64,000 nucleotides of DNA from Juglans regia (Eukaryota > Streptophyta > Magnoliopsida > Fagales > Juglandaceae). A program made the translations under genes and the position numbers. The stretch is taken from positions 16,602,623 through 16,666,622 of the forward strand of contig NC_049909.1 of the NCBI RefSeq assembly GCF_001411555.2, given 5' to 3'. A model generated the notes under the pieces. It made no database searches. It was not told where the DNA came from and worked only from the letters and a program-made list of their open reading frames with translations. The first letter of the stretch is position 1; each line of letters starts with the position of its first letter. Of this stretch, positions 51,354 to 62,110 are shown in pieces.

Positions 51354-52600
51354 GTTTTTTTTTTTTTAGTAATCAACCTTTCTTCATTAAGTTAAACAAG
51401 TGTTGGATACAAGGAGGGACTCCCTCCATTGAAATGCTCTCCTCAGAGAGTTTTGGTGCATCCTTAACTAGACAATGAGCAATACAATTGGACATCCTAG
51501 AAATGAAATGCACAGACCCCAGAGACAAACTTTTTAGTTCTTCTTTAATATCTTGTATGATCAATCCTGTTGAGCTCCAATCCAATGTCTCGCTGTTGAG
51601 GTCCTTCACCACACTCAATGCATCCCCTTCAAGAAGTAATTTTGAGATTCCTATATGTTTACAGAACAAAACTGCTCTGAGGGCTGCCACTGACTCATCT
51701 AGTTTGGCATCGGGGAATAACTTCCTTGAAGATCTCAGAGTTGCTATTACTCTCCCTTCCCAATTCCTGACCACCACACCTATCCCCACTCTACTGCTTA
51801 GTCGATCAACAGATGCATCCCAGTTGGCCTTGTAGGCATTCATAGGGGGGGTCTCCAGGTTTGTCGTGTGGCCTACTATGTTCTCTCATCAGCTTGCTAT
51901 CATTTGCCTCCTTAAACTCCTTAGAAAGATGTGAAGCGGACAGAACCACCCTTGAGGGATCCTCAAATTTCTCTTCAAACACAAGAGTATTCCTTCTCTT
52001 CCACACCTTGTAAGCTGTATATGCAAGCTCTTCTACATCTTCTTCATTGAAATTTGATAAGACATGCTCCACTACCTCTTTAAAAGATGTAAAACTGACC
52101 TTCATTTTTGCAGACTCCTCGAGCAAGCAGCCCATACATCCTGCACTGATGGGCACGACCAGAAGGCATGCAAGACAGATTCTGACTCCAACTTGCATAC
52201 TGGGCAAACCGAGATAACCTTGATTTTCCTCTTACTGAGGTTGAAGTTAGTTGGTAAGGAATCATGGGAAGCTCTCTCCATAAGAATAGTCTGACAGCAC
52301 TCGGGATCTGTAACTTCCAGATTTTTGGCCATATCTCCTTATGATTTGAATGAACAGAAGATTGTCCCACCGAGTTTTGTGACTTTGTACCCAATAAGTG
52401 ATAAGCACTATTAACAGAAAAAAGTCCATCTTTATTACACCTCCAAATAAGCTTGTCTGGACTGCCACTGCTACTAATGGGGATCTTGCAAATATTGTTG
52501 ATGTCTTCCTCGATGAGTGTGCTTTTCAGAGCTTCCAACTTCCAAGATTTAGTTTGATCATCAATCAAGGTACTGACCTGCCAGTGAACAAAACTCTGAT
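51354..52600 (-). mobile_element. L1-type LINE 3' part with RNase H domain, minus strand
   Basis: Reading on the minus strand from 52568, an open piece has IPISSSGSPDKLIW and FSVNSAYHLLG, typical of the segment after plant LINE reverse transcriptase. A frameshifted zinc-binding region follows. At 51843-51373 an open 156-codon piece starts NAYKANWDASV and contains ESVAALRAVLF and LLEGDALSVVKDL, an RNase H-type domain. A poly-A tail corresponds to the T run at 51355-51368. At least two frameshifts disable it. Confidence 0.8.
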
Positions 52601-52860
52601 TCAGAGGTGTTGAAGGCCAAGTATTACTTTAGGTCTGATTTTCTACATGCAAAACTAGGTAGCAATGTCTCTTTTCTTTGGAGAAGTTTTATGGAAGCAA
52701 GAACTGTTTTGGAGGCAGGCTTGATTTGGAGGATTGGGAATGGGGATGCAGTCAACATATAAAGCCAGTGTCATCATTTCATCGCTAACAAATTGCATGG
52801 AAGGGAGAAAGTGGGATTTGAGAAAAATATAAGAAATGACAAGTGTGTCCTCACTATTCA
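52601..52860 (+). mobile_element. LINE fragment in opposite orientation to its neighbour
   Basis: The plus strand near 52606-52750 encodes LKAKYYFRSDFLHAKLGSN, then FLWRSFMEAR, then LIWRIGNGDAVNI. This is the piece that normally lies just before the segment at 52568 in LINE polyproteins, but here it runs the other way. Confidence 0.65.
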
Positions 52861-52989
52861 AAACTATTCACGAAACTACCACTGAAGTTTATTTCGAACC
52901 GAAAAGCCATTTCCAGCCAAAATATCGGAATCATAGTAAACCAAGGATTTGAGAAAACATAGTAAACCACTATTTGAGCGGTTACGGTC

Positions 52990-53500
52990 TAATCCACCTT
53001 CTTGGTCAGATATTCATACTTATTTTATTAAATAAATTAAGATCCATGTCAAGACTCTACCCTGTCTTGGTATTCATACTGTTAATTCTTTTAAAATTGT
53101 TGAAATCAATGCTTCCGATATTAGTTATAGTAGCATTTTAAAACAAATTGTTTCATCAGGCTCTTCTAAAAAAATTATTTGTTTGGAATAGTGCACAATT
53201 TAATTATAGTATTATTCAGAAATAAATTTTATCATTTGTATTATGTATTTCTAGATTTCAAAGTGATTTGTTAAATCAAGAAATTTTTATTACGTATTGG
53301 TTGCAAAAGTACTGCTAAGTTTGTTTTAGAAAAAGATGTTAACATTGTTTCAAAACTTATTTTTGTTCGATGGCAAGCTATTTTAAGTTTTTTTATTTTA
53401 ATATTGAATATATTAAAGGTTCACAAAATGTTATCCTTGATTTTGTTAATCGTGAATTTTTGCAAAATAATGAACAGCAAAAAGTCAAGCAAAGATAAAC
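52990..53500 (+). pseudogene. Caulimovirid RNase H region
   Basis: Resumes after the LINE with a stretch containing VKTLPCLGI and FKIVEINASDI, matching the start of caulimovirid RNase H domains. The later part has IEYIKGSQNV and FVNREFLQ. Several in-frame stops are present. Confidence 0.7.
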
Positions 53501-53559
53501 ATGTTCCACAGGTTCCTGTCCCTGACAGGCAACTGGTGAAACCTGAACCTGCTTCCCCT

Positions 53560-54600
53560 GGATCTTACTAATTGGTTTACTACCCTTGCTAGTATAGACA
53601 TTGTTAAACCTAGTTTCTCATCTGCTTTAGCCACAACCCATGATCCTTATGCTAATGCTATCACTAAATCCCATCAACCCATCAACATATTCAACATTTT
53701 GATTATTATGCTCCAAGACTGTCCAAAAACAATATTGTCAAAACCTGTTTTATATTGAACCTAATTGGTCAATATATACCGATTCCCCCAAAATTGCCTT
53801 TGCCTATTTTTTCCCTGGTTTTCATTGGGTTCTTGAAAATATTCAGAAAAACCTACAATATTACTCATTCATTCTCACCCAAACACAACCCATCCTAATT
53901 AAACCCATTTTTTATAAAATCAATAAAACGAAGCTGATCTTCTAGATTTTATATATTAAATTTGATTACTAAAGAAAAATGAGGAGCTCGTCCCTATATT
54001 ACCAAGAAGATTCCTGATTCCGATGTTACCTACTGCTACTATGATTATGTCAAAGTATAGTTCAAATTCATGTTATTCCAAAATGTTGATATGTCTCATT
54101 CCTAGTTCATTAATTTTAACAAAAAATGCAATTCTCAATTCCCTCTTTGGTTTATGAGATGTTGGACATAATTTGGTCTTATTTCAGAAAACTTTCCTGA
54201 TAAACTCAATGGTGCTATTAAATATTTTGCTACTATCCACAAAACTAACCAGCATGGTCAAAAGTTCCATGTTTCCCTTCACTTTTGCAAGAAATACAAA
54301 GTTCTCTGGATCCTAAAGTGAAGTTATGCTAAGAAAAGTGATATTCTTGTTCGAAATTGGAGTGACAAGTGGTGAGACAAATTTCTTCACACCCAAGACA
54401 TTAGTGAAAATGTTACTAGAGATCTTCCTCTTAACTTCTGAATTTTGAAAGTATTGAGGAATCTCCCACTATTAAAACCATGATTCAAGAGCCTATATAT
54501 CCTATTGCTTAGGCGATACAACAACATGCTTCATCTAATAAATCAAGTAAATCTTCTAAATCTAAGAAGAAGTCTTTTCTCCAAGGACTCAAGAAATAAT
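53560..54600 (+). pseudogene. Downstream caulimovirid ORF region, heavily broken
   Basis: Short plus-strand pieces between stops are rich in aromatic residues, with a basic Lys/Ser tail near 54540-54590. It probably corresponds to the ORF of unknown function that follows the polymerase in florendovirus-like elements. No single open frame exceeds 60 codons. Confidence 0.45.
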
Positions 54601-54984
54601 ATTTAATTTATCTGTTAAAGAAGTCCTTCCAGGATGATGGTGACAATTCTGATAATGAGTCGAATGCATCATCTAAAGTCTCTATTGATAATACTAATCC
54701 TTATGATGATATATTTGGACATGATCCAAAAATCATTCCAAGGTTATCTAGAAATAGATCCCCTATTTTGATGATAGAATTATTGGCGTTGGCACCAACC
54801 AAGCAAAACTACTACAATTATTGGCTAAAGAGCCCATGATTTCCACTACTGGTTCATGCAAAGTCAGATCCATTGCTTTACTCCTACTTTCAATAGCTTT
54901 CCTCTGATCAAATGAATAGTAAAAAAAATTTAAAATTACTGTTCATCACTATTCATCCCGAGAATTATTGTACTAATAAGCCAC

Positions 54985-55110
54985 TCTGTTTATATAAGGA
55001 GAGCTTGGCTTTGTTGAGAAGCAAGATCTTGTTACAAGAACCCTTAGGAGTTTCAGAACCTCAGAGACCTTCTCTTCTCCTGCTTTCTTGTTCTCCCCCT
55101 ATAATTCTTG
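54985..55110 (+). promoter_or_regulatory. Pararetrovirus-type promoter
   Basis: A TATA box, ttatataagg (54990-54999), lies downstream of the last viral ORF region and is followed by a leader-like stretch. This is the position of the genomic promoter in caulimovirids. Whether it is active cannot be judged from sequence. Confidence 0.5.
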
Positions 55111-55305
55111 AATAATTTTATGTACTATTGTTCATCTGAAATGAATTACAACCACAACTGTTTGAATTGATAATTTGTGAGTATTTTGAGTATTATTTAC
55201 TTTTTCTAATCTGAGTATTATTTACTTATTTGCACTTTACTTACACTTTATCTGGTCCCTTTGGAATCCACTCATCTAGTCTCCTTCTATTTTGAGTATT
55301 TTGAT

Positions 55306-55866
55306 GGCTGCGTTTGGACATCAAAAACATCTCAACTCAGTTCAAATTTGAACTTAATTTGCCATTCAAACGCACTTTGAAACTGAGTTTTGTCATTCAA
55401 CCCAGTTTAGACTGTAGATGGACGTAACACGTCTGCAAATGACTGAACTCTGCTCCCAGACTGTAGATGGACATAAACAGCTCAGTTCAAATTGATCACT
55501 GCAGATGCACTATTCACACATCCACTTTGTGAATAGTGCATATTATGAAAATGCAAAAAAAAAAAAAAAAAAAAATCGACTGCTGCTAACTTTCTTTACG
55601 TTTTGACTTCAGCTTTCGTTGGCGCAAATGGCTACAGTGCTGTTGAGACAATTTCTCTTTTTGTTGTCAGGTGAACAGTATAAAATAATGATGGGACCCA
55701 TTTTTTTTACAACTTTTCATAAATATATCTAAACTCATTTTAACATTCAAACACATTTTAAACTCATTTTAAGTAGATCCCGCCAAACTCATTCAACAAT
55801 CCCAACTCACTACTATTCATAAAAAACTTAACTCATCTCAACTCACTTCAATATCCAAACGCGACC
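55306..55866. mobile_element. Long family G element, 561 bp
   Basis: Left end ggctgcgtttggacatcaaa, right end cacttcaatatccaaacgcgacc. The outer parts match the short copies. The centre carries a poly-A run (about 55555-55575) and about 250 bp not seen in them. No transposase is encoded. Confidence 0.65.
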
Positions 55867-55934
55867 TTACTTTTACTTATTTACTTATTTGCACATTAAT
55901 TATTATATGTATATATGTATATGAAAATAAAGTA

Positions 55935-56215
55935 TTATATATTCTGCACGCCCGTCTAGTTAAAAAATTTCAATCGAAAATGTTAGTTTGTCATTTTACT
56001 TTTTTTACTTATTTTGACCGCTTGTGTATTTATTTATTTTTATTTAATAATTAAGAAAATAATTTTTAATATATTAGTATATTTTTTATTTTTTTTTAAA
56101 TATTTAAATATGTTAAAAAATGTGAAAAAAAAAATAGAGAAGAAGAAGCCAAAATGACTCGACGGTCAAATGGAGTGGTGCTCCTCAAGCGAGAAAGTAG
56201 CATCACTCATTTTTA
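55935..56215. mobile_element. Probable MITE family M9 member
   Basis: The AT core (aataattaagaaaataatttttaatatattagtatattttt) and the right end gtagcatcactc match the element at 38861. The left end is not clear. Confidence 0.45.
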
Positions 56216-56860
56216 ATAGAGTAATGTTAAATATAAATTTTAAATAGATAAGTTTCATACAAGTTTTTTATAAAAAAATATATTTCACTAATAAAAAATA
56301 ACTTTTTTTATACTTTTTTAGAATGAGACATATTTTTTTACAAAGACTTATATAAAATTTATATATTAAAACTTATAAAAATCATTTCTCTTTTCAATAT
56401 CCATCCACCTGCCCCCGTTATTGACATGCCGGGTGCTCGTCAACCGCCACCCAACGGTCCCAACCCATCCCGAATCCCGATTCCCATCAACGACCATTGT
56501 TAGCGTGGGGAAGATGTCCGTGACGTAGCCTGCTGTAACGGTAGCTTTAGGGTGTTGAAATAAATAAATATCCGATTTATTTTATGGAATTGAAAAAATA
56601 AATGGATGGATGAATCTAAGAAGAGGCGTAAATTTAGGGATAATGATCGGCTGAAAGGGCCAACTCCGAAGCAGAGACCACCATAGAAATTATTATATAG
56701 ATATTGATATTATATATGAAATGGCTGGCGATTTTCGAAGATTAATGTCTTTTTGATCCAGATTTTGCTTCTATATCTGATCGAATCTCTGCCAGTCAAC
56801 CTCTATATGCACTTCCTTCGCATTTTTCTTCCTTTGCAATTCCATCCCAAACCCAGTCAG
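56216..56860. other. AT-rich DNA and distal 5' flank of the phosphatase gene
   Basis: No coding frame is supported. The last 150 bp become pyrimidine-rich and probably lie near the transcription start of the PP2C gene. Confidence 0.4.
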
Positions 56861-56863
56861 TCG

Positions 56864-56901
56864 CCTCTCTGCCTCTGCCTCTGCCTCTGCCTCTGCCTCT
56901 C
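56864..56901 (+). repeat. (CTCTGC)n hexanucleotide repeat
   Basis: About six units in the presumed 5' UTR of the PP2C gene. Confidence 0.85.
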
Positions 56902-57018
56902 GTTTCATCCGCGGTCCTCCTCTCTAGGTGTCTTCCCGGTTAACGCGCTTCTTCTGCGTTTTGTAGAAACAGAACCAAAAGCAGAGGCTCTTCGACGAAC
57001 ACCTATTTCGCCACCCTG

Positions 57019-57032
57019 GTATGCTTATTTTC

Positions 57033-57079
<47 letters not shown>

Positions 57080-57308
57080 ATGTTGTCTTCTCTCGGTTTC
57101 ATATGCAAGTTCATATTTCTTTCTTAGTAATTATCCGTATATATATTCTTTACTGATAACAAAAATTGTATATTCGATCAAATGGTATTGGGATTGAATA
57201 TTGAATTTGGGTAGAACCGATTAATTATGCCCCCAAGAATGTTTTGTCCGTGGAATCGGATTCAGCTGGTTTTGCTATATATTCAACGTTTGCACTGTGT
57301 TGTGATAG
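57019..57308 (+). other. Probable 5' UTR intron of the PP2C gene
   Basis: A donor ccctg|gtatgc at 57019 and an acceptor gtgatag|gct ending at 57308 frame 290 bp. A 40-bp (CT)n tract lies at 57035-57075, just after the donor. This is a splice-site prediction by eye; it would place the start codon in the second exon. Confidence 0.5.
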
Positions 57309-57458
57309 GCTATCGATAATTTGGCCTTGAGGAAAAGGCAGAAAGCAGCGGTAAGCACCAACACGGAGGGGTTTGCGACGGATCAGTTTGTAGAAATAGG
57401 GGGCTCTGAGTGTTTGGTGGGACTGGAATGCTTTCTGAACATCATCAGATCCCTAGGG

Positions 57459-57749
57459 ATGGGGTCGTGTCTCTCGGGGGACGTGGCCAGCGCCCGCGCA
57501 CTCCCTTATGCTTTGGCAGCAGCAGCAGCAGTGACGGCGTCCACGTCTGCTTCGGATGTGGGCTCCGGCAACAAGAGCGGGAATTCAAGGAAGAAGATGA
57601 GGAAGGACACCTCCTTTGATACCAAGCTGGAGATGTGGCTGCATAGAGTTCCGGAGCGGTTGTTCTTGAATGGCTCCAGTGAGGTTGCATCGCTGTTTAG
57701 TAAGCAGGGCAAGAAGGGGATCAACCAAGATGCTATGATTGTTTGGGAG
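57459..57749 (+). CDS. Protein phosphatase 2C, first coding exon only
   Basis: Seen: 97 codons from MGSCLSGD to the donor GAG|GTTAGT at 57749. Residues 1-6 are an N-myristoylation motif. An Ala-rich stretch, a basic NSRKKMRKD segment and then LFLNGSSEVASLF and KGINQDAMIVWE follow. Known: this start and the NQDA motif, which opens the PP2C catalytic domain, mark the plant clade E group (PP2C 33/52/66-like), Mn/Mg-dependent Ser/Thr phosphatases, often plasma-membrane linked. The frame is open upstream for 46 codons, but MGSC is the family start. Odd: no exon coding the next motif (DGHG) is seen up to the assembly gap or beyond it in the window. The gene is therefore incomplete here. Confidence 0.85.
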
Positions 57750-58407
57750 GTTAGTCCTTTTGATTCCACTGTAGGGTTTTTTCGGTTTTCATTATTGATA
57801 CTCTTTTCTTAAGTAAAACTGCTTTCTAGTTCATACAATGAGATTTCTCTTGATTGTTTATAGATTTCTCTTGATTGTTTAAACTTAGGGCATATATGAA
57901 GTAGCAAGAATTTGGATATATGCCTAGAATGGGGACAAATCCATCATTGATGAAAATTAGTGTAGTCCTATTGCAGCATTCTGGGATTCCCAATACAGTT
58001 TTTGTTGCACCAACTACTCCATCCATAGCTGTATCTTTTTGAATTTTCTGTGAGGCCATATACACCATTGACTACTATATCGTGGATAGTTAATCTCTTG
58101 TTGTCACTTTTGTAGCTGTCCAATTCATTTCGCTTTTAGTTTATTGTCAACCACTCTATTCTAAGTTAGTCTGTCCCCTCATTTTGTCAGCCAGTTTCAA
58201 TGGCGGGATTCTAACTGAAGTAGAGCGGAATAATTTAGTAGGATGATCATCCTAATGTGTTCTGTAAACAGAGTTCTGCAAAAACACAGCTGGATGGCTA
58301 GATAAGGTAGGTTATCTAGAATGTTCTGTCGCTGGAGTTCTCATTTTTGTTGTGATTATGTTTGTGCCTAGATGGTATATGTTCTTTGCAGGAATTTCCT
58401 GACTATA
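57750..58407 (+). other. Start of PP2C intron, no further exon seen
   Basis: Moderately AT-rich sequence with no repeat signature and a 20-bp direct repeat (agatttctcttgattgttta at 57840 and 57863). No GATGGNCAYGG-like word for the DGHG motif occurs here. Confidence 0.5.
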
Positions 58408-60184
58408 TGTGTAACGACCCGGTTCAATATTTCTAGAGATGGAAAATGGATAATACTATGGGGCCTAAATTAGTATTAATGGGCCAATATTTGGGAAGCC
58501 CAATTTAGGGTTATTGGATAATTTTGAATAGGCTACAGATCCAAAAATTTATTATGGGGTTTTTATTGTGCTAAATAATTAGGTTAAAGCCCATTTAATA
58601 TTTATGGGCCAAATGGGCCCTATTTAATTGATATTGGGCCCAAGATTATTTAAAGCCCAAAGCTATTTATTGGGCGAGTTGGGCTCATTTTGGAATTGGC
58701 CTGTTAGGGTTGTCAAGTGACTAAGCCGATGAAATTATAGGCAAGCCCTAGAAATTAGTTAGACCCTTAAAATGGGCCAACCCATTCGTTAGAGCCCAAT
58801 AAGAACCCAAGAAAAAGTCCTAGGACCCATGGGTCAAGCCCATGAAATGGACCGAACCCAACCCATGAGACCCATGCATGTGGAATCTTCTTTCTCCCTT
58901 GTATAGCTACAGTTTCCGTATGTGTACATATATTCTCAAACTCACTCTCTTCAAGCCGCTACCCTACACGGTGCAAAACCTCTGCATAGTCGTTCCTCCT
59001 CAAGCCACCAACCTTCCACAGACATTGTCCCCTCCATACACAACAACACCACACGACAATACCTCCCCCACACCCAGACCACCACGAGCCATCCACTGCA
59101 GGTAGCAACCACCTCCCTTCAATCTCAATCACATGAAACGACAGCCTCGAAGAAAATCTGGCTCCAAGCAAGCCTTCCACTTTCAAGCTTCCACCACCAC
59201 GAAACCGTAAGCCCTGCACCGAGATACCTTAAGCCAAAACATCCTCTTATGTCAAACCAGATCAACCAACTACCCTGCCCATGTCACCCACAATACTGCA
59301 CCTCCATAAACTGCCCAACTCCACATTTTCTGTTGACCCACACACCAGCACAGTCACCTAACCACCATTTGAGAGCCATGGCAACCACCATTGTACCCCA
59401 TATTTTCTCTAACTGAAACAGAGCATCCAAGCCATTCTCTCCCCCACATTGTGGTGCCACACAAACTAGCAACCACAAGACCATTGTTGGGGCCAACAAG
59501 CCTTCGCACCATAACGCCATGTTGCACTACTCAGAAGAGCACCACCACGTAGCCGAACCAAGTTATTTTGGCCATCTCGACTCACCTCTGCCCCGTTGCC
59601 TTTGCCACATTTAACCACCAGTCTAATCACAACCAGCAGTTCCACCTCAATTTCACTCTCTCTCGATTAAGCCCTCTCTCACTCTCTCTCTCTCTAACTC
59701 TCAATATATCTCTCTCGCCCCTGGCAATGTGGCATATATATGTTACAGGCTACATAATTTTAAATGGGTTATAGGTTTTTGTTGTAGGTGTTATGGGTTT
59801 AATGGGGTATTTAGATTTATGAGGGTCCGGGCCCATGAAAGGTTAAACTATTTTGAAGACAATTGACGAGACGTTGGGAAATTGAAGTTGGACTCAGGAA
59901 CACAAGCTTTACGGTTTTAACGTCAATAGTTTAGAGTTGTGATTTTAAGTTTACGATGGTTTTAAGCTTTTTGAAAAATAGGTCATTAGTATATCAAGTT
60001 TTAATTGCAAGTATGTGCTTGAGCAAAAATTTACGTACAATTGAAAATCAATGCAAGTTACATGCCTATTTTATAGGTGACTATTGATATTCTCTTATTA
60101 CTGTTGTGTGAAAATTTAGAGGTGGTAAAAAGTTAGGTAAGCAATGCTCCTATGCTAGATTTTGCCTAAAATGTAGAATGTATT
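58408..60184. mobile_element. Unclassified interspersed repeat, possibly LTR-derived
   Basis: Starts with tgtaacgacccggttcaata, a phrase common in plant repeats, then many gggcc/aagcccaa words. A C/A-rich stretch (58940-59560) follows that gives long but low-complexity open frames. Then comes a CT-rich stretch near 59650-59710 and AT-rich DNA. No retrotransposon protein domain is recognised. Confidence 0.4.
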
Positions 60185-60275
60185 TAAGTGTTCTTCTGTA
60201 TACTTCCTGTGTACATGGGCTATGCCTAGTTCATTTATATATATAATATTTATCTCTTACTTATCAAAAAAAATT
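60185..60275 (+). mobile_element. LINE 3' tail fragment
   Basis: The words cttcctgtgtacatgggctatgcctag and cttacttatcaaaaaaa match the usual 3' end of plant L1 elements, as at 62040-62110. No coding part precedes it. Confidence 0.55.
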
Positions 60276-60534
60276 TGCCTAAACTGATTGAGGTTGATTT
60301 TGTGAAAAATCTGCATATTTTGTTATAGAAACAGTCTAGGTTATTTTCTGCACTAGTCTCTATATCTAAACTTTGACATCTGACATTTTATCATGGCTAG
60401 TGTAGACATGAATTATGTACTTTATTTCCTCTACTGCTTAAACTGTGAATATGAAATCTGAAGTTATATGCTTATATAATATTTATCTGCTCAGCACTTT
60501 GTTATGATATGATATTGTAGGGTATTTAAAAACC

Positions 60535-60970
60535 CTGAGGCATAAGATTTTGTTTTGCTTTGGTTACGGGCCCCACAGCGTGATATAATAGTGGCCTTTG
60601 ATTTCTGACCTCTTCACGAGTGTAAAACTATGTCGTCTGATTTTTTGCCTTGCCACGGATGTAAAATGGAGGCCTCAAATTTTTTACCTTACGATGGGTG
60701 TAAAATTGTGGCCTCTAATGTCTAACCTCACCACAGGTGGAAAATGGTAGCCTCTATTCTAAGTGCAATCACTTTGATGACAAAGTGATTTATGTTCTGC
60801 TTGGCTATCCACAGAATGCACAACCCTGTCAAGAGGGTAAACATGGCCTCTAGTTTGATGCATCACTTTGGTGACAAAATAATGATTTATGTTCAGCTTG
60901 GTTAACCGCAGATATGTACATCCCTGCCACAGGGGTAAACATGGTCTCTGCTTCTATTTCTAATATTGCT
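60535..60970. repeat. Two imperfect tandem arrays, about 40 bp and 105 bp units
   Basis: From 60600 to 60760 a unit like accttaccacgggtgtaaaatgtggcctct recurs about four times. From 60768 to 60960 a longer unit (tcactttg-tgacaaa…atttatgttc-gcttgg…ccctg-ca-aggggtaaacatgg-ctct) occurs twice. The stretch ends with gagtcggtggactcacccctttatctcc. It may be the 3' part of the repeat that begins at 58408. Confidence 0.6.
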
Positions 60971-61187
60971 TCAGTTATGCTTGTGCCTAAGGTCTTTTGT
61001 ATATATTATTATGCTTCTGAAAATACCACTGCCATATTTTTTTAGAATTGTCTATTTATGCATTTTGTAACTGGTTCATGTTTACACACAAGTATTGGTT
61101 CCCTTCTTACTGAGTCGGTGGACTCACCCCTTTATCTCCAACATCTTTTTTTCCAGATGATTTTGATGATTATGACAGTAGAAATAG

Positions 61188-62110
61188 GTAGCAAAGGCTT
61201 TATTGGTTAAGTGGCTATGGAGATACCATGCGGAGATAGGAGCTTTGTGGAGAGTTATCATAGATTTAAAATATGGTGGATTGTGGGGAGCATGGTGCTN
61301 NNNNNNNNNNNNNNNNNNNNNNNNNNNNNNNNNNNNNNNNNNNNNNNNNNNNNNNNNNNNNNNNNNNNNNNNNNNNNNNNNNNNNNNNNNNNNNNNNNNT
61401 TATACTCCATACGACCGAACATGCAGCATGAAGATGGTATGTGGTGGTTACCTACCAGGAAAGGCGTCTTTTCTGTCCGCTCCTTTTATAAGGCTCTAAC
61501 TCAAGAGCTTGATACTCAGTTTCCATGGAAAAGGCTCTGGAGGCACAAGGCACCCTTAAAAGCCTCTTTTTTTGTGTGGACAGCTTCATTGGGAAAGGAT
61601 CCTCACTACTGACAACCTAAGGAAAATGAGGGTAATCATCGCAGATTGGTGCTGCATGTGTAGAAGAGGGGGTTAGTCTGTGAATCATCTTCTTTTACAT
61701 TGTGAGTTAGCAAGGGAACTCTGGAACGAGGTATTTGGTAGACTAGATCTAGCGTGGGTTATGCCGAAGACTGTGGTGGCAGCGATGGCGTGTTGGACTA
61801 ACATCAGAGGGATGCAGCAGATCAAAGCAGTCTGGAAGATGATCCCTATATGCATCATGTGGTGTTTGTGGCAGGAGCGTAACGAGCGGACGTTTGAGGA
61901 CAAGGAGAGATCAGTGGATGAGCTAAAAGTTTTATTTTTTAGAACTATTTGTACTTGGGCTATTGCTGTGGACTTAAATGGCATGGACCAACATGATTTC
62001 CTTGCTTCTAATGCGCCTACTTAGCTAGGGCATAGGAGTTTTTTGTAATTGGCATTTTGCCCATTCTTTTGTTAATAAAAGGTGTTTTTTACTTATAAAA
62101 AAAAAAAGAA
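61188..62110 (+). mobile_element. 5'-truncated L1-type LINE with assembly gap
   Basis: Before the gap the plus strand encodes VKWLWRYHAEIGALWRVII, from the reverse transcriptase end. After it come MWWLPTRKGVFSVRSFYKAL, then RLWRHKAPLKASFFVWT, then (in a shifted frame) MNHLLLHCELARELWNEVFG and CLWQERNERTFED, the zinc-binding C-terminal part. It ends with a stop at 62024, a short 3' UTR (ttgttaataaaaggtg) and a poly-A run. Frameshifts near 61590-61680 disable it. Confidence 0.85.
61300..61399. other. Assembly gap, exactly 100 N
   Basis: One hundred consecutive N, the usual placeholder for a gap of unknown length. It falls inside the LINE. The same LINE type is present on both sides, so it could hide a few hundred bases, or be a false join of two LINE copies. 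Confidence 0.98.

Larger units (their letters stand above)
48495..55110 (+). mobile_element. Endogenous caulimovirid (pararetrovirus), florendovirus-like, decayed
   Basis: Plus-strand remnants lie in the order coat protein with zinc knuckle, aspartic protease, reverse transcriptase, RNase H, a further ORF region and a promoter-like sequence. This order is that of caulimovirid polyproteins. The arrangement with a separate downstream ORF recalls florendoviruses, known as endogenous elements across flowering plants. No movement-protein region was seen, so the 5' end is missing. Stops and frameshifts occur in most domains, the protease motif is altered, and the polymerase part is split by a MITE and LINE fragments. 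It cannot encode a functional virus as it stands. Confidence 0.8.

Noticed and set aside
57321..57458. Upstream extension of the PP2C frame
   Set aside because: The clade starts at the MGSC myristoylation motif. The extra 46 codons resemble no PP2C and lie in the presumed 5' UTR.
58922..59416. 164-codon plus-strand frame rich in His, Thr, Ser and Pro
   Set aside because: It is a product of a C/A-rich stretch within a repeat. It has no domain and no splice context, and an 86-codon frame exists opposite it.
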